DNA of 38,319 nt from Silene noctiflora. Its lineage: Eukaryota > Streptophyta > Magnoliopsida > Caryophyllales > Caryophyllaceae. Positions 1-11,700 of this stretch are shown here, in pieces. How positions within the stretch are numbered: the first letter of the stretch is position 1; each line of letters begins with the position of its first letter. Location of the stretch: positions 139,357 to 177,675 of the forward strand of contig VHZZ01001071.1 in the NCBI GenBank assembly GCA_009801015.1, written 5' to 3'. The position numbers and the translations under genes were made by a program. Below the pieces are notes generated by a model that saw nothing but the letters and a program-made list of their open reading frames with translations, did not search any database and was not told the origin of the DNA.

Positions 1-27
1 GGGGGGGGGGGGGGGGGGGGGGGGGGG
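1..27. repeat. Poly-G tract at the window edge
   Basis: Twenty-seven consecutive G, followed by more G-rich sequence to about 46. It may be a real mononucleotide repeat or an assembly or sequencing artefact. Confidence 0.8.
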
Positions 28-109
28 AGAGTAGGGGGAAAAGAATGGGTCATTTATGAGTTAATAGTGGATCAACAATAATGTGTTATTAGTTTATTAC
101 TGAATTACC

Positions 110-346
110 GTATTGATCTCACCATTCTCTCTTTTTTTCTTTAAAGTTTAGAAACCATATCGGATACAGTATATTCGTTTTCGAAATTTGTCGATCCTTA
201 TCCGATACGGTATTTTAAGAACAGTATCGGATATACGGAAATTCGTATCGAATATACGGAAATCCGTATAATTAAACTCGTATAGCATATCATATACGGA
301 TAATAATTTCGTATTGTATATTTTCTGCTTAGCCCTACCCACCCGA
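110..346. repeat. Direct repeat, copy 1
   Basis: AT-rich, with many short CGTATAC / CGGATAC-type motifs on both strands. It matches 1097-1333 nearly base for base, with scattered substitutions and small indels. Confidence 0.85.
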
Positions 347-1096
347 ATTAGCCACAGGTTGTGAACTAAGGTTCTGAACGCCCAATTCCACTCCAAAGCC
401 TTCCTCCCGAACCATAGCCTCCTCACTCTCAAGAGCATCGAATCTTGACCCAGAACTTCTATTTGGGTTCTTTAAAATTTTAACTTGTTGAGGTGGCTGC
501 TCAACGTCACTAATTCCCTTAGTCTTCTCAATCCGAGTATTCCGACGTTGTATCGGTTTCTTAACGTGCATCCATGACCCATAGATATCACTAGTGATTG
601 ACTTGGCATGATTATTAAACCTCTAATCCTTAGAACTAGTGGTTTGATGCTGACCAATCCCATCATGGACAGGACCCGAGGTTACCTCAGGCATTGAACA
701 CAGGACAATTAGCTTCCGTACGTCCTAACAAATCTGATGCAGTCCCTCATATCGAATAATCCACACCTTCCCATTCATTCAAAATTTCAACAAAAGCGGC
801 TTCGTCAAATCAACCTCTACACTCGTTCTAATGAACTGACCTCGTTCAAGCAAAGCAGTTGGTTTATCAATACGAATGACTTTTCCTACCTTGCTTCCAA
901 TTTTGCGCAGAATATCTTCATGGTAGTATTCCATTGAAAGACTCGGAATCCGAATCCAAGTAGTCAAAAAGCGCATAGGTTCATCGTTCGCAACAAAATT
1001 TGGGATCTATTTCCGAATAGTGAGGTAGTGATCCCCAATCATCCACGGTCCTTGAGAGAGGACGAATTCATAATATTCTCTATTAGTGAACTCGTC
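347..1096 (-). pseudogene. Broken gag-like / LINE ORF1 (DUF4283, zinc-knuckle type)
   Basis: One frame runs from about 1093 down to the edge of the 110-346 repeat. It contains GPWMIGDHYL (about 1057-1028), WIRIPSLSMEYYHEDIL (about 960-908), RTSVEVDLTKPLL and VWIIRYEGLHQIC (about 766-728), then YGSWMHVKK and SRFDALESEE downstream. This is the order of the DUF4283 domain, zinc knuckle and tail found in plant retroelement ORF1/gag proteins. Four in-frame nonsense codons (1009-1007, 781-779, 727-725, 625-623) interrupt it, with no net frameshift. The zinc knuckle is badly eroded. No reverse transcriptase is present. Confidence 0.7.
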
Positions 1097-1333
1097 GTAT
1101 TGATCTCACCATTTTCTCTTTTTTTTTCTTTAAATTTTAGAAACCGCATCGGATACCGTATATCCAATTTCGAAATTTGCCGATCCTCATCTGATACGGT
1201 ATTTTAAGAACAGTATCGGATATACGAAAATTCGTATCGAATATAAGGACATCCTTATAATTAAACTCGTATAGCGTATCGTATACGGATAATAATTTCG
1301 TATCGTATAATTTTGCTTAGCTACCCACCCGAG
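1097..1333. repeat. Direct repeat, copy 2
   Basis: Partner of 110-346. The gag-like frame begins within a few bases of its inner edge. Confidence 0.85.
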
Positions 1334-1413
1334 TTACCCCTAAGGGCTTGCTTGAATTGAGGGTAAAAGGGGAAAAATAAATAGGGGAGTGATATATAAA
1401 GTGCATTTTCCAT

Positions 1414-1506
1414 GTTTGGTATGAGAGTAATTATTCACCTCCCGAATCTAGTACCCTCATGAAGGGGTAATACATTACCCACCCTCATTACTCTTATATA
1501 CCAAAC
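1414..1506. mobile_element. Short fold-back element downstream of TOR
   Basis: The ends GTTTGGTATGAGAGTAAT and ATTACTCTTATATACCAAAC are inverted copies with a few differences. The length is about 93 bp. No target duplication is obvious. It is probably a small MITE or remnant. The rest of 1334-1690 shows nothing recognisable. Confidence 0.4.
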
Positions 1507-1690
1507 CTATCATCAGGATTACTTGATCGTTTTACCCTAAGAAACTGCTAAATAACAAACAAATGTAACGGGTAAACAGGAAATGACCTTAAAAAGAACA
1601 TTAGTGAGCGAACTTTTATAAAACCATGGACAAATATACATAATGATGTGCTAACCTCTTTTCAAGATGGTGGGGAGACTACAGACCCTC

Positions 1691-1696
1691 TTTATT
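1691..1696 (-). terminator. Poly(A) signal AATAAA for TOR
   Basis: A canonical AATAAA on the minus strand lies 161 nt past the TOR stop codon, a normal 3' UTR distance. The 3' UTR would be about 1857 to 1670. The cleavage site is not known. Confidence 0.5.
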
Positions 1697-1857
1697 GCAC
1701 TAAATCACTCATTTCTGTACAAATTATACAATTATCACATATGTACAAGGAGAAATCATCGACCATTTGCGTTTTAATGCAATGGTTAAAGCTGGGAACA
1801 TTCTGGCTGAAAGCGAGGGGAGTATGTACACCATAATAATACATTGCTAGCCGTTGC

Positions 1858-2723
1858 TCACCAGAAAGGGCACCACCTGAAAATAGCAAGCAACATACGC
1901 TGGGTGACGACTGAGATCAATTTGCATAAATTTTACCCGATAAGAGCTGATGAAGAGTGCAAGTTTTTGTGAAAATGTGGAAATACATACCCGACGTAGT
2001 TTTGGCATAAATTTTCATATGAAGTAGCTTGATCTATCAGCTTCTGAACCTGTAATTTGACAGACAAGCCATGTTCAACTTCACGAGCATCACCTGGTAC
2101 TAGGTTACTGCTATCTAACGTCAATTGGCTTGCACTGGTAACAGTAGATGCTGTAGAGAAATCCCGCCCGGTAAGCTTGTTGCTCATTCTAGCCATAACC
2201 ATCACAGCACGCTCGTTCAGCACCTCATTAGCATCACCAAGTTGGTGCACAGCCTAAAAATAAGGCAAGATAGAGTGAGAGATTTGTGAAAAAAGGATAA
2301 ATACTTATCTCTTCACTTTCATATTTTATATTTGTCGTCATCAGTTTTGAGACACTATTTTAGCTTCAATTTAGCTAAACTCAGATATTTATAACATTAG
2401 ATTATTTGCGAAAAATGCTTTCATGAAGAATGATGCATATAACAATATTTACTCCCGTATGTTTTCGAAGATATTAGAGATGGTGGTATCTAGAAATGTG
2501 AGAACGACCATATTGAAAAACAGAGAGATTAACATAAATATTCCGAAATAAAAAATTCTAGAACCTGAAGCAGTTCTCTTTCTCGCACTCCACGCTGGGG
2601 CTGTGCAAGATTAGTACTTGTGGAGGATTCTTCGCTATTAACAACAGCTGGGGCTTGAGCCATTTGTGGGACTTCGTTGAAGTTGAAAAGGCGCCAATTA
2701 ATGAGAGGGTCATGTACAAAAGC
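1858..2723 (-). other. TOR: TOR exons 55-57: C-terminal linker and FATC domain (residues 2322-2467)
   Basis: Exons: 55 2723-2565; 56 2253-1991; 57 1876-1858. Exon 55 begins [13 protein letters not shown], the end of the kinase C-lobe, and runs into a variable linker rich in Ala, Ser and Glu. Exon 56 carries [19 protein letters not shown] and the FATC helix [20 protein letters not shown]. Exon 57 has only 19 coding nt, giving the invariant end GWCPFW and TGA. The FATC is required for kinase activity and its redox-sensitive Cys pair is present. The linker lacks the Asp/Glu-rich run I recall from Arabidopsis TOR and is about a dozen residues shorter. Confidence 0.94.
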
Positions 2724-5700
2724 CTATAAGAAAACAAATTTCCAAGTTAAAAGCTTAAATCATATGCGAGACGTCATAAACAAGACGCACTGTCATTCAT
2801 TTCATGTTGGCAGAGACGATCATGAAATTATACTTCCAGCATGTAATTGTTTAAAGAGTAAGATAAGTGAATTATGTCCCTTGCAAAATAAAATTTACAT
2901 GGATCCATATTATTGAGACCAATGAATATTGAAAAGGGTTTGGGATCTCTACCTCCATCATTGCCATGACGCTGTCCTTGTTAGTTCTAAGTACTTGCAT
3001 TACATTTTCACAAGTCGTACGGAAGGTACCCTCAATTCCACTAACTTCCATTGCCTTCACAAGCATTCTAGTCAAACGGAACGGTACCTAAACTCCCCAT
3101 TGAACAAGGTCTTTAATTAATACAAATTATAACTGCAATTCTACACCAATATTAGCAAAGTACTGAAATGTTAGAAGAAAAGACGGTAGAAGGGATGTTG
3201 CACCTTTTCAGGAAATTTCTCTCTATTCATGGATGCTTCAAAACAGTCGCCGAAATCAATGTGCAATATCTTCCCACTAACAAAATATGGGCGATTAGGC
3301 TAAGTCAAAATTAAAATATGGATTCAAAAGCTATACCGAAAATTAAATTACCTGTAACGATGTAGCATTAGATTACTTGGGTGCCGATCACCTAAGCCAA
3401 GCAGGTACCCCACCTGACGAACATTCAACTCAAATATTAGCATCTTCGTAGACAACTCAGTACGGAAAAGGCCATTGCAGCCTATAAGATCTTGAACAAA
3501 CACAAGAGGACACTTGGGACTTTTACTTGAAGGTGGCAAAAAGAGCATCATGGCATAACATTTCATCACCTCATCCAGAGGACGTAAAACAAAGTGAGCA
3601 ACAATTGATATAGGCTTTCCGAATAAACACTAAAAGGTGTCGAACTTTAAATCTTCCCCAGCAAAGATTAAACAAGTATGAAAAGATTAGTCAATGAAGT
3701 GACAGAAAACAAAACATACCATGCTCATCACCGCTAAACTTCTTGTATAATTTGTCCGTCTGTATAACCAGACTTCCGATGTGCGACTTTTTAACCACAG
3801 GACCTGTTGAACGATATATAAAGGACTACTTATTAAAAAAAGCAAGACAAACAAGAGAGGAGATATAAGGTTGATTATACTACTATACACAAATTACACA
3901 CCCTTGACAAGTCATTTCCTTCAGTATTTTGCAAGGCATATTCAAAAACTTCTACTTTGGATATGAGTGGCAAATGGTCATAATCTGGAGCAAAACTGAG
4001 CATCAACCGATGTTCTTGGTTCAAGGTGATCTGATAACCAAATAGAAAATCAAGATTAGTCGACATTTAACATAATTCAGCAGTAAAATTTCTAGTTGAA
4101 GCTCAACCCACCCTTCTGGCATCCCGATACTCTCTTATAAGATGGTGCAGTGTATCACAATTAGGAACCCATCCAATTAGCCCACTATTTGGAGACAATG
4201 GAATGACAGCATATCGCTGGATCGACAGATCTTTTTCAGCGGTCTTTCGTGAATTCTCCAAAAGAGTATTGACAAGACCAAACAACTGTAAAAAGAAAAT
4301 GTAATCAGCACAGTAAAGAATAACTGTATCTGAAAGCCACATACATGCTAAGCAACATTACTTAATCAACGAGGAATAACCTGCATCACACGTTCATCTT
4401 GACGTAAATCTTCATGACCCTTGAGCAAGAATGCATAATCCTCACCATCACTTCCATGAATAGTCAACTTCCGTGGCCGTTGTTTGGAGGTCATCACGGT
4501 AAGTTGAGGAGCAAATGATTTAATTGTCACGACGGGTGCATCTAGAATGTCAATAAGGAGCCAAACCAAACAAGTCATTAACCTCAAAATCATCTCAAAC
4601 AGTTTATACAGCTACTGGAGTATTTACCAGCACGATAGGTTCCGGGAACTGCAAGCTCCAAATCACGGCAATTCAGCAACTCAGGTGAAACAGACTGGCC
4701 GAGAAAAAAAATGTGTAGTCACTAATGATGATGTATAATAAATACAAAAGAATACCAACTAAAGGCAAGACATTTTATACCTGCAGGTCGAGGGTGGTAA
4801 GTGAGTTGAGCTGCCTATCTATCCGTTTAAAAACATGATAATAGAGATCCCAAGCCTGGTCAAAAGCACCAGTAAATTTTCACAACCAACACACAAGCAC
4901 AGATGATATAATAAAGCGTATGCAAGTTAAGAGAAAAAAAAACAAAAAATGGCTCTCATAGATGATAGAATGCACTATAATGGCAGCCAGATGCAGAAAT
5001 GCAAGCCTGTCAGTCATTACTGTAACATATTTCCTAGTTTAATGACAAGGCTTGGTAAGAGAAACAGAAAAGGTATATATATATTAAAAAAAAAATGTAC
5101 GTCCACGGTCCACCACTCAATCATAAAATGACTCACAAGGACCCCAGAACTACTGCAAAGCCGGGGACTGAGGGTAGGCTTCCTTTATCGCATTACTTTG
5201 AAAGGAAAGTTGGATGCACTATATTTTCATTGATTATGCAATGCATGGACAGTTAATTTAGTGAGGGTCGGTGTAATAACTGTAGGCTTTCGTTGAAAAT
5301 GAGATTCATTAATTTTTAAAAAGTACAATTTGAAGAATAGTACCGCACAAATCTGTTAGTGTCAGACACAAGTCACATAACCTCAAGCCTTGTCTTAAGG
5401 CAGAAGCTAGACTCCCCATGGAGTCATGGACAGTCCTGACTGAAAACACACACTTTGCTTTACAAGCCCTTCAAAGCTTGTCATACTTTATAGCCCTTGC
5501 AAATATCTTAATAACTCAATGCCCGAAGAGGCTCTGACCATATTCGACCATGCACCAACCAAACGACCCATTAATTTACCATCAAATCACCACCGCACAC
5601 GACGCACACGGTGGGCCACTTCAAAACCCACCTGACACGTTGAACCACCACTAAGCAGCCCAAGAAACCACCCATGAAAAAAATGATTCCATCCTCCATG

Positions 5701-8700
5701 ACAAACAGGGGGGAGGTGGTCTCCCACCAAAGGGTGGTGGACGTTTGTCTAGGACAAGGATTGTGGTCAGCGTTCTTAGGTAATGTGGGGATTGAAAAGC
5801 AGATATGGTGGAGAACAGGTTTGGTGGTTGTAGGGTTGAACAGCGAGGTCCAGCTTGATCAAAGGAGGGTGATGGACTGATGGCTGGAGGAGATCGAAGA
5901 AGGGTGGGGTCCGAGGAGGTTAAAGGAGGGCGAAGAGGGACGGAGAAGGGAGGTGCTTGATGCTTTGATACTCCGACTCTCCGACACGGTATCATGTCTG
6001 GAGTGTCCGATAGTCGGATACGGCTATTTTGTGCAAAATTATATTTTGTGGTCTAAAATGAAGTGTCTAAGCGTCGTGTCGTGCGGGACATGATACATGT
6101 CAGACACACAACACAGCAGCTACATGAAGTGTAGAGTAACATAGCTTGGTAGTGGTCGGAGACTACGATGGTTAGTCAAAGAAGGTTATACGAATGGACG
6201 AGAACTGCAGAAAATGAACACAGGGAAAGAATTGGGCTGGGGTTATTAAATAATGGCAATTGATGTAAATTTAGCAAGTTCAGAAGGATAATTTGGCAAA
6301 AAGTCGTTAGAAAGCTGCCAAAAGGGATCGAAAAATAAGTGGGATGAAAAGAAAAAAAATCCAAAAAAGATGTGGGAAGAGAATAGAAAAATCGAGGGAG
6401 TATCATTTAACTGAAAAATCTATCAGCTAAATTTCAATGTCAACTGTCAAGCAGATAAAATTACCAATTTTGATAAACAATTCAGACGGTTTCTTCTAAG
6501 GCTATACCTGTGTAAGTTCAGCTTCGTTTCCAGTTCTCTTGTATCTCATACAACACTCAAATGCTTGAAGCAGGTCCTGGCGGTATGTCTGAAAAACAAA
6601 GCCAAATAAATATGAAGTCTTTGTTAAGATACTATTCAATGATCATCGCAATTCGTCGAACAAAACTTTCCTAGAGTGAGGTAATGCCAGGAGTTCACAT
6701 GTACAAGCTTTGCTTGATATTGCAGTAGTCTATTGAGCTGAGAGTTTTGTCCGTTAGATATCTTTAAAAATCATTGTTTCAAGGCAGTCCTTTGTGTCTG
6801 AGATATTGAAATGCCAAATGGAGGGAGGAATACCTGAATAAAAGTCACTTCATTGATTGTGGTGTCAGGTCTACCAAACCCTTCCTCGAGCATCACATGT
6901 AATGGCTCAAGGACATTTAGCATCCCGTCAATATTATGCTCTCCAAAATAAAGACGGCTTGCTTCTTCCAATGCTTCATGCCACATTTCATGCCATAATA
7001 TTGCCACCCGGATTAGCTCCTTTGACACCAGTTGAGCCTGTCCGTGGGATGGAATTAAGACTAGCTAATTGTAGAAAAAAAATCAATAAAGGAGGAAAGT
7101 ATAAAGCAAAGTGAATAGTTACTTCATCAACAAGAGCGCTACTGTGTTGCCGCACTTGGTCAACTACTTTCTCAGCTGCAGCTTTGCGCATTTCACTTAT
7201 TGATTTGCAGGCTACAAGAAGAGGATACATAAGAGCCTGTACATATAGATGAAATTCGATAGTCAGATTATAGCAGGCAAATAACTTTAATCGAAACATG
7301 TCCCTTCGCGTATCACACTATTACTGCACCAAACTAGAAATGGATACAAACTAAATTTCATTGGCTGCTCACACTGGTTCATTTTTAATACACGGTGTAA
7401 GATAGGAAAGGTTTCCATTTTCAATGGAGACAATGACTTGCTATTGTTTGACTATAGAATAAGATGGAATAAAGCAAAATGAACGACACTACTGTATGCA
7501 TTTCTTTGATTGTCAGTTTGTAATTATACTATACTTGCAACATGTGCATCCATTCTTTCTCCATCCTGCACCTATTAGCTAACCTCTTATTTATGGGAAA
7601 TGTTATATGGCAGTTAATTCCACAATCCAAACATGACAAGTAGCTGATGATCACTTTTTTGCAAAAGTAACTAGCAAACTTAGCTAGTTAACAAAACAAG
7701 ACAGATACAAGTTACAACATGAAACCAAACAATAAACTAGCTAGAGATCAGTGAAGCTAAACCTGAGGGTGGCTTTGTCCAATTCGCACCAGAAGCGACT
7801 GTATGAGTTCTCTTACGACAGGATTATTAGAATGTATCCGGGCAATGATTTGAGGTAAAACAACAAGCCATGTGTCTATACTGACAAGTTCAAATCCCTT
7901 TTGTAAAGCCTGCTGAACATCAGCAGTTGCTCCGTGATTGAACCATAGAGTGAGAAGACGAAGTATGTCCTGAAGTAAGACACATGCAAAATCAGTAGGA
8001 ATACACTTAATGCACATCTCCGAAACGTAATAGAAACTAATTCAACAAAAAAGGCACCATCACAGGATACAGTTCGGGTCAGATGTTGCATGTAGAGCTT
8101 GGGGGAATGTATTTTTACGTGAATGCTGCTTTCTTTGTGCCTTCTAAACTAATTATAAATTGATGATTACTCCCCTTATATAATCGAGATTTTGAAACTT
8201 ACTCCCTTGTATAATTTTTTTTGAAACCTACTCCCACCACAGTTAACTCTGATAAAAAATTGCTCCCATTTAATGATTTCGGCTAAAAAAAATAAAAGAC
8301 GACCGAATTGCCCCTTTGTTATAAACCCATGCTATATTCTTAAAATACATTTCTACACTTATGAGTCTCTAATCTCTCTCCTCAAACTAAATCACCATAA
8401 TTAAAATACACTCTCAGCTAATCAAATCAGAAAACATAAAAGAATCTGACATTACTTGGCTCTTTCAATTTCCGCTGATTAAGCGTCATAATTCTTCACT
8501 TAATATCATATATTTTGGTATAAAATTCACAGTTTTGTTTATTGTAGTGATGTATTGCATGATGGTGGAACCCTAATATATCCAATTTGGGGTTTTTTTC
8601 CCTTTGTTTTATGTTTATAACAAATTGGAGATGATATCAAGTGTCCTAACCCTTGTTTATGTACAATTATTGTACAAATGACTTCAAATGAACAAGTAGG

Positions 8701-11700
8701 GCTGAGCATAGGTCCAAGACCGGACCGGACCAGATCAAAGACCGAAAAAATAAATTTTGTGGACCAAAGACCTGCCCTAAAACTTTCGGTTCTGGACCGG
8801 ACCAAACCCGAATTTTTAATGGTGTTAGTATGTAGAACAGGAATGAAGATAAAGAGCGATGATGAGTGAGGAGTGAAGCAAGTTGAACTAAAGAAGTATC
8901 TTAAACAAATCTGGGTTCGATCTATGACTTTTTAATGGTGTTAGTATGTGGAAGGGCAAAATTGTTTAGAGGAAAGAGACATGTAACGTTAATACTATTT
9001 CAAATAAACTAATTGAACAAAGTAAAGAATAAGATAGAGCATATTTACTTTCAAGTTTCAAATTGAAGGTTTAATGAGGATGAAGATAAAAATTGAAGAG
9101 CAAGGAGTGAGGCAACTTGATGTAAAGAATTAGATTCCACGAATCTAGGTTTAGTGTTGATTTTAAATGGTCTTAGTATCAGAAATAAGGAAATTTATTA
9201 ATAAGCAACAAATATAAGAAGCATATTAAAATTTTGGACAGAATATTCTCTTTTTTGCATGGAATCATTAAATGGGAGCCATTTTTTATCAGAGTTAACT
9301 GTGGTGAGAGTAAGTTTTTTAAAAAAAATTATATAAGGGAGTAAATTTCAAAAATTGGATTATATAAGGGAGTAATCATCAATTTACTTACAGAGAAACC
9401 ATCACAAAGAAAGGAACCCCAAAGTCCAAATCAGCAGAGCAGGGTGGAGGGAAACAATTTAGGCGTTGCCACAAGAAGCACTTAATAAGAAAAGCAAATT
9501 AAAATTCTGACACATTTGAATTTTGAAACCGTAAAAGTGCCCACATCTACTAATTGGACTCAAACAAGAAGACAGAAACTCTGAGAGGAAGCACCACTAT
9601 CTTTAGTTCATTCTCAAGTTTGTAATAGACAGACATACCGCTTAACTGTATATAAACTGAAATCAAATGTCCATGGAAAAATCTGATTTCAAGGACTAAT
9701 AATCAGCTACTGGAAGAATAGATACCTGCAGACTGTCGTCTACACCTTTTGAATGTGCACCACATGCTATAGAGTGGAAGTAACCGGTCACTGCAGCACC
9801 AACAAACTGTCCTGCAATGCCGGCAGTACCTCTCAGGGTATAATGTGACATCACGGCTGTATTAAAAAGAGCCCACGAGTGCCAAGCTTTTGCCCAGTTA
9901 GGTGCACAATGGGTAGCATTCTCCAGCGCACCAAGTATGTCTGATGAACAAGAGAGATGAACAATTACATAGGTAAATTTATTTGAAAGTTTTTTATTTG
10001 GTGTCATACAATCACCATTGATAACTATAAAAGTCACCTCGAACTGCTTCGTCATCCAAGACTGGGGTAAGTTCTCGCTGCCAAGTGCCAAGCTTGAGAT
10101 AAACACGGGCAGTTAGAGGAATAGTTGGACTAGAAATATTCCCAACTGTCTGAGAGGTGACTGAAATATTCGATGTACTGGAGAGCTCAATGGCCAATTC
10201 CTATTCACGAGAAAGATGAATTGTTGGCTCTATAAAAAAAGGAGTAGAAAGTGATTTCCATTGACCATGCTCTAAATGGAAATCCTAGCATACCTGCAAC
10301 CTATTAAATGCATCCCTTCGCTTGTAATCATCCCCAAGTGACCATAAGTATTTCAAATATGCAAGCATAACTTGTGGGGATCCTCGATAGTGCACGTTTC
10401 TGGGAGATGTTTCAGGATCGTACTGAACAAATCAAAACATAAAAGATTAATTTATAGCTGATCTCTACAATATAACTAAGATACACTCCTGAAAAATAAC
10501 TTTTACAAGTAATGTATTTGCGTGTGTAGAGGTCTATGCTGCATAACATGCATCATTTGTCATTACCTGTAAAAGTTTGACTAAAGTGGATTTAGCTTGG
10601 TTGATTCGCCCACTCTTCCGGCAAAGGGAAGCAAACTTCAACCATGTTTCAATATCTTCTGTAGGAGGAAGGACAAGTGCTCTCACTGTTAACAAAGCTT
10701 GCCATACCTGCCGATCCCAATGAGTGAGTGAACTATAGATACAGACTTACAGAGACAAAAGTCAAAATTAAACTCAAAATATTAAATGTTTCGTCGTAGA
10801 CAATTGATGCTCCAACCAAACCAGGTTTAGGATGATAGAGAAAAAAAAATAAACAAAATGAAAAACACAAGTTATCAAAAGCATTAGTTCATGATTATCC
10901 ACATAACTGCACACATCATTCACCACTAGTAACATGATGCTTCAATGGGTCAGACACGATATATAATGTTACACTTCTAATTTCTTCTCAAAAATTTTAA
11001 AACATGATATATAATGTTACATCTCTTATCTAGTTGATTATCCCCCTTGGTAATCCTTCATCCTGCCCAGAGAAAAGACCGGGAAAATAAAGGAAAAAAA
11101 AAAAGAAAAAAAAACAAGCATGCCTCAATATTGCGCTTCACTCCATGTATGCGCTGCGTCCACATATTTCGAATAAGTGTGCGACGACCTTCAGCAACTT
11201 GGCTGCCAACCGGCAAGGTGCAGTAATCAATTACCTGCAAAAAATGATTATCTTAGAGATGGAAACAATAGGAGGGAAAGTAAGCAGACTTGAATGCGTT
11301 ACCTCCTCTAGTTCAGACAATTGTTGCACACGAACCATATTGCTGTAAGCACGCTCGTAACTTTCCAAAACCTATGTGAATGAACTTATGTTATACAAAT
11401 AACAGAAGAAAGATGACAGCAAAGTTTATAAGCTTAATAGTTAATACTAATCATGAACGGTCGCCAATGATCTCACAGATGATGAAGTGTCAAAGGAGTC
11501 TGAGAAGGATTCATGCATCATGACGATAAATTAAGCATCACAATAAAAACTCCAAACTAAATTCCATGTAGCTACTAGCAGTAAGTGCCACTAAACACAT
11601 TGCAGAACTGAGGCGAAATGGTGTATAAATCCTATAAAATTCAATTGAATTATAAATTACTGAAGATATTTTGTTCATGAAATTGCTGTAAGCTGCAGCC

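Larger units (their letters stand above)
110..1333 (-). mobile_element. Decayed element: two 237-bp direct repeats around a gag-like ORF
   Basis: Two direct repeats, 110-346 and 1097-1333, share long identical stretches and equal length. The 750-bp interior is filled by a single minus-strand frame with gag-like (DUF4283/zinc-knuckle) sequence. TTACC occurs at both outer edges (105-109 and 1334-1338), a possible 5-bp target duplication. The ends are not TG...CA, and I see no tRNA primer site, so an LTR element is not proven. Alternatives are a gag-only terminal-repeat element or a LINE ORF1 fragment between duplicated copies of another repeat. Confidence 0.5.

Noticed and set aside
3348..3569. 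Minus-strand frame joined to the kinase catalytic loop
   Set aside because: Only the end ([13 protein letters not shown]) is TOR exon 52. The upstream part is intron 51 read through past the acceptor at 3414.
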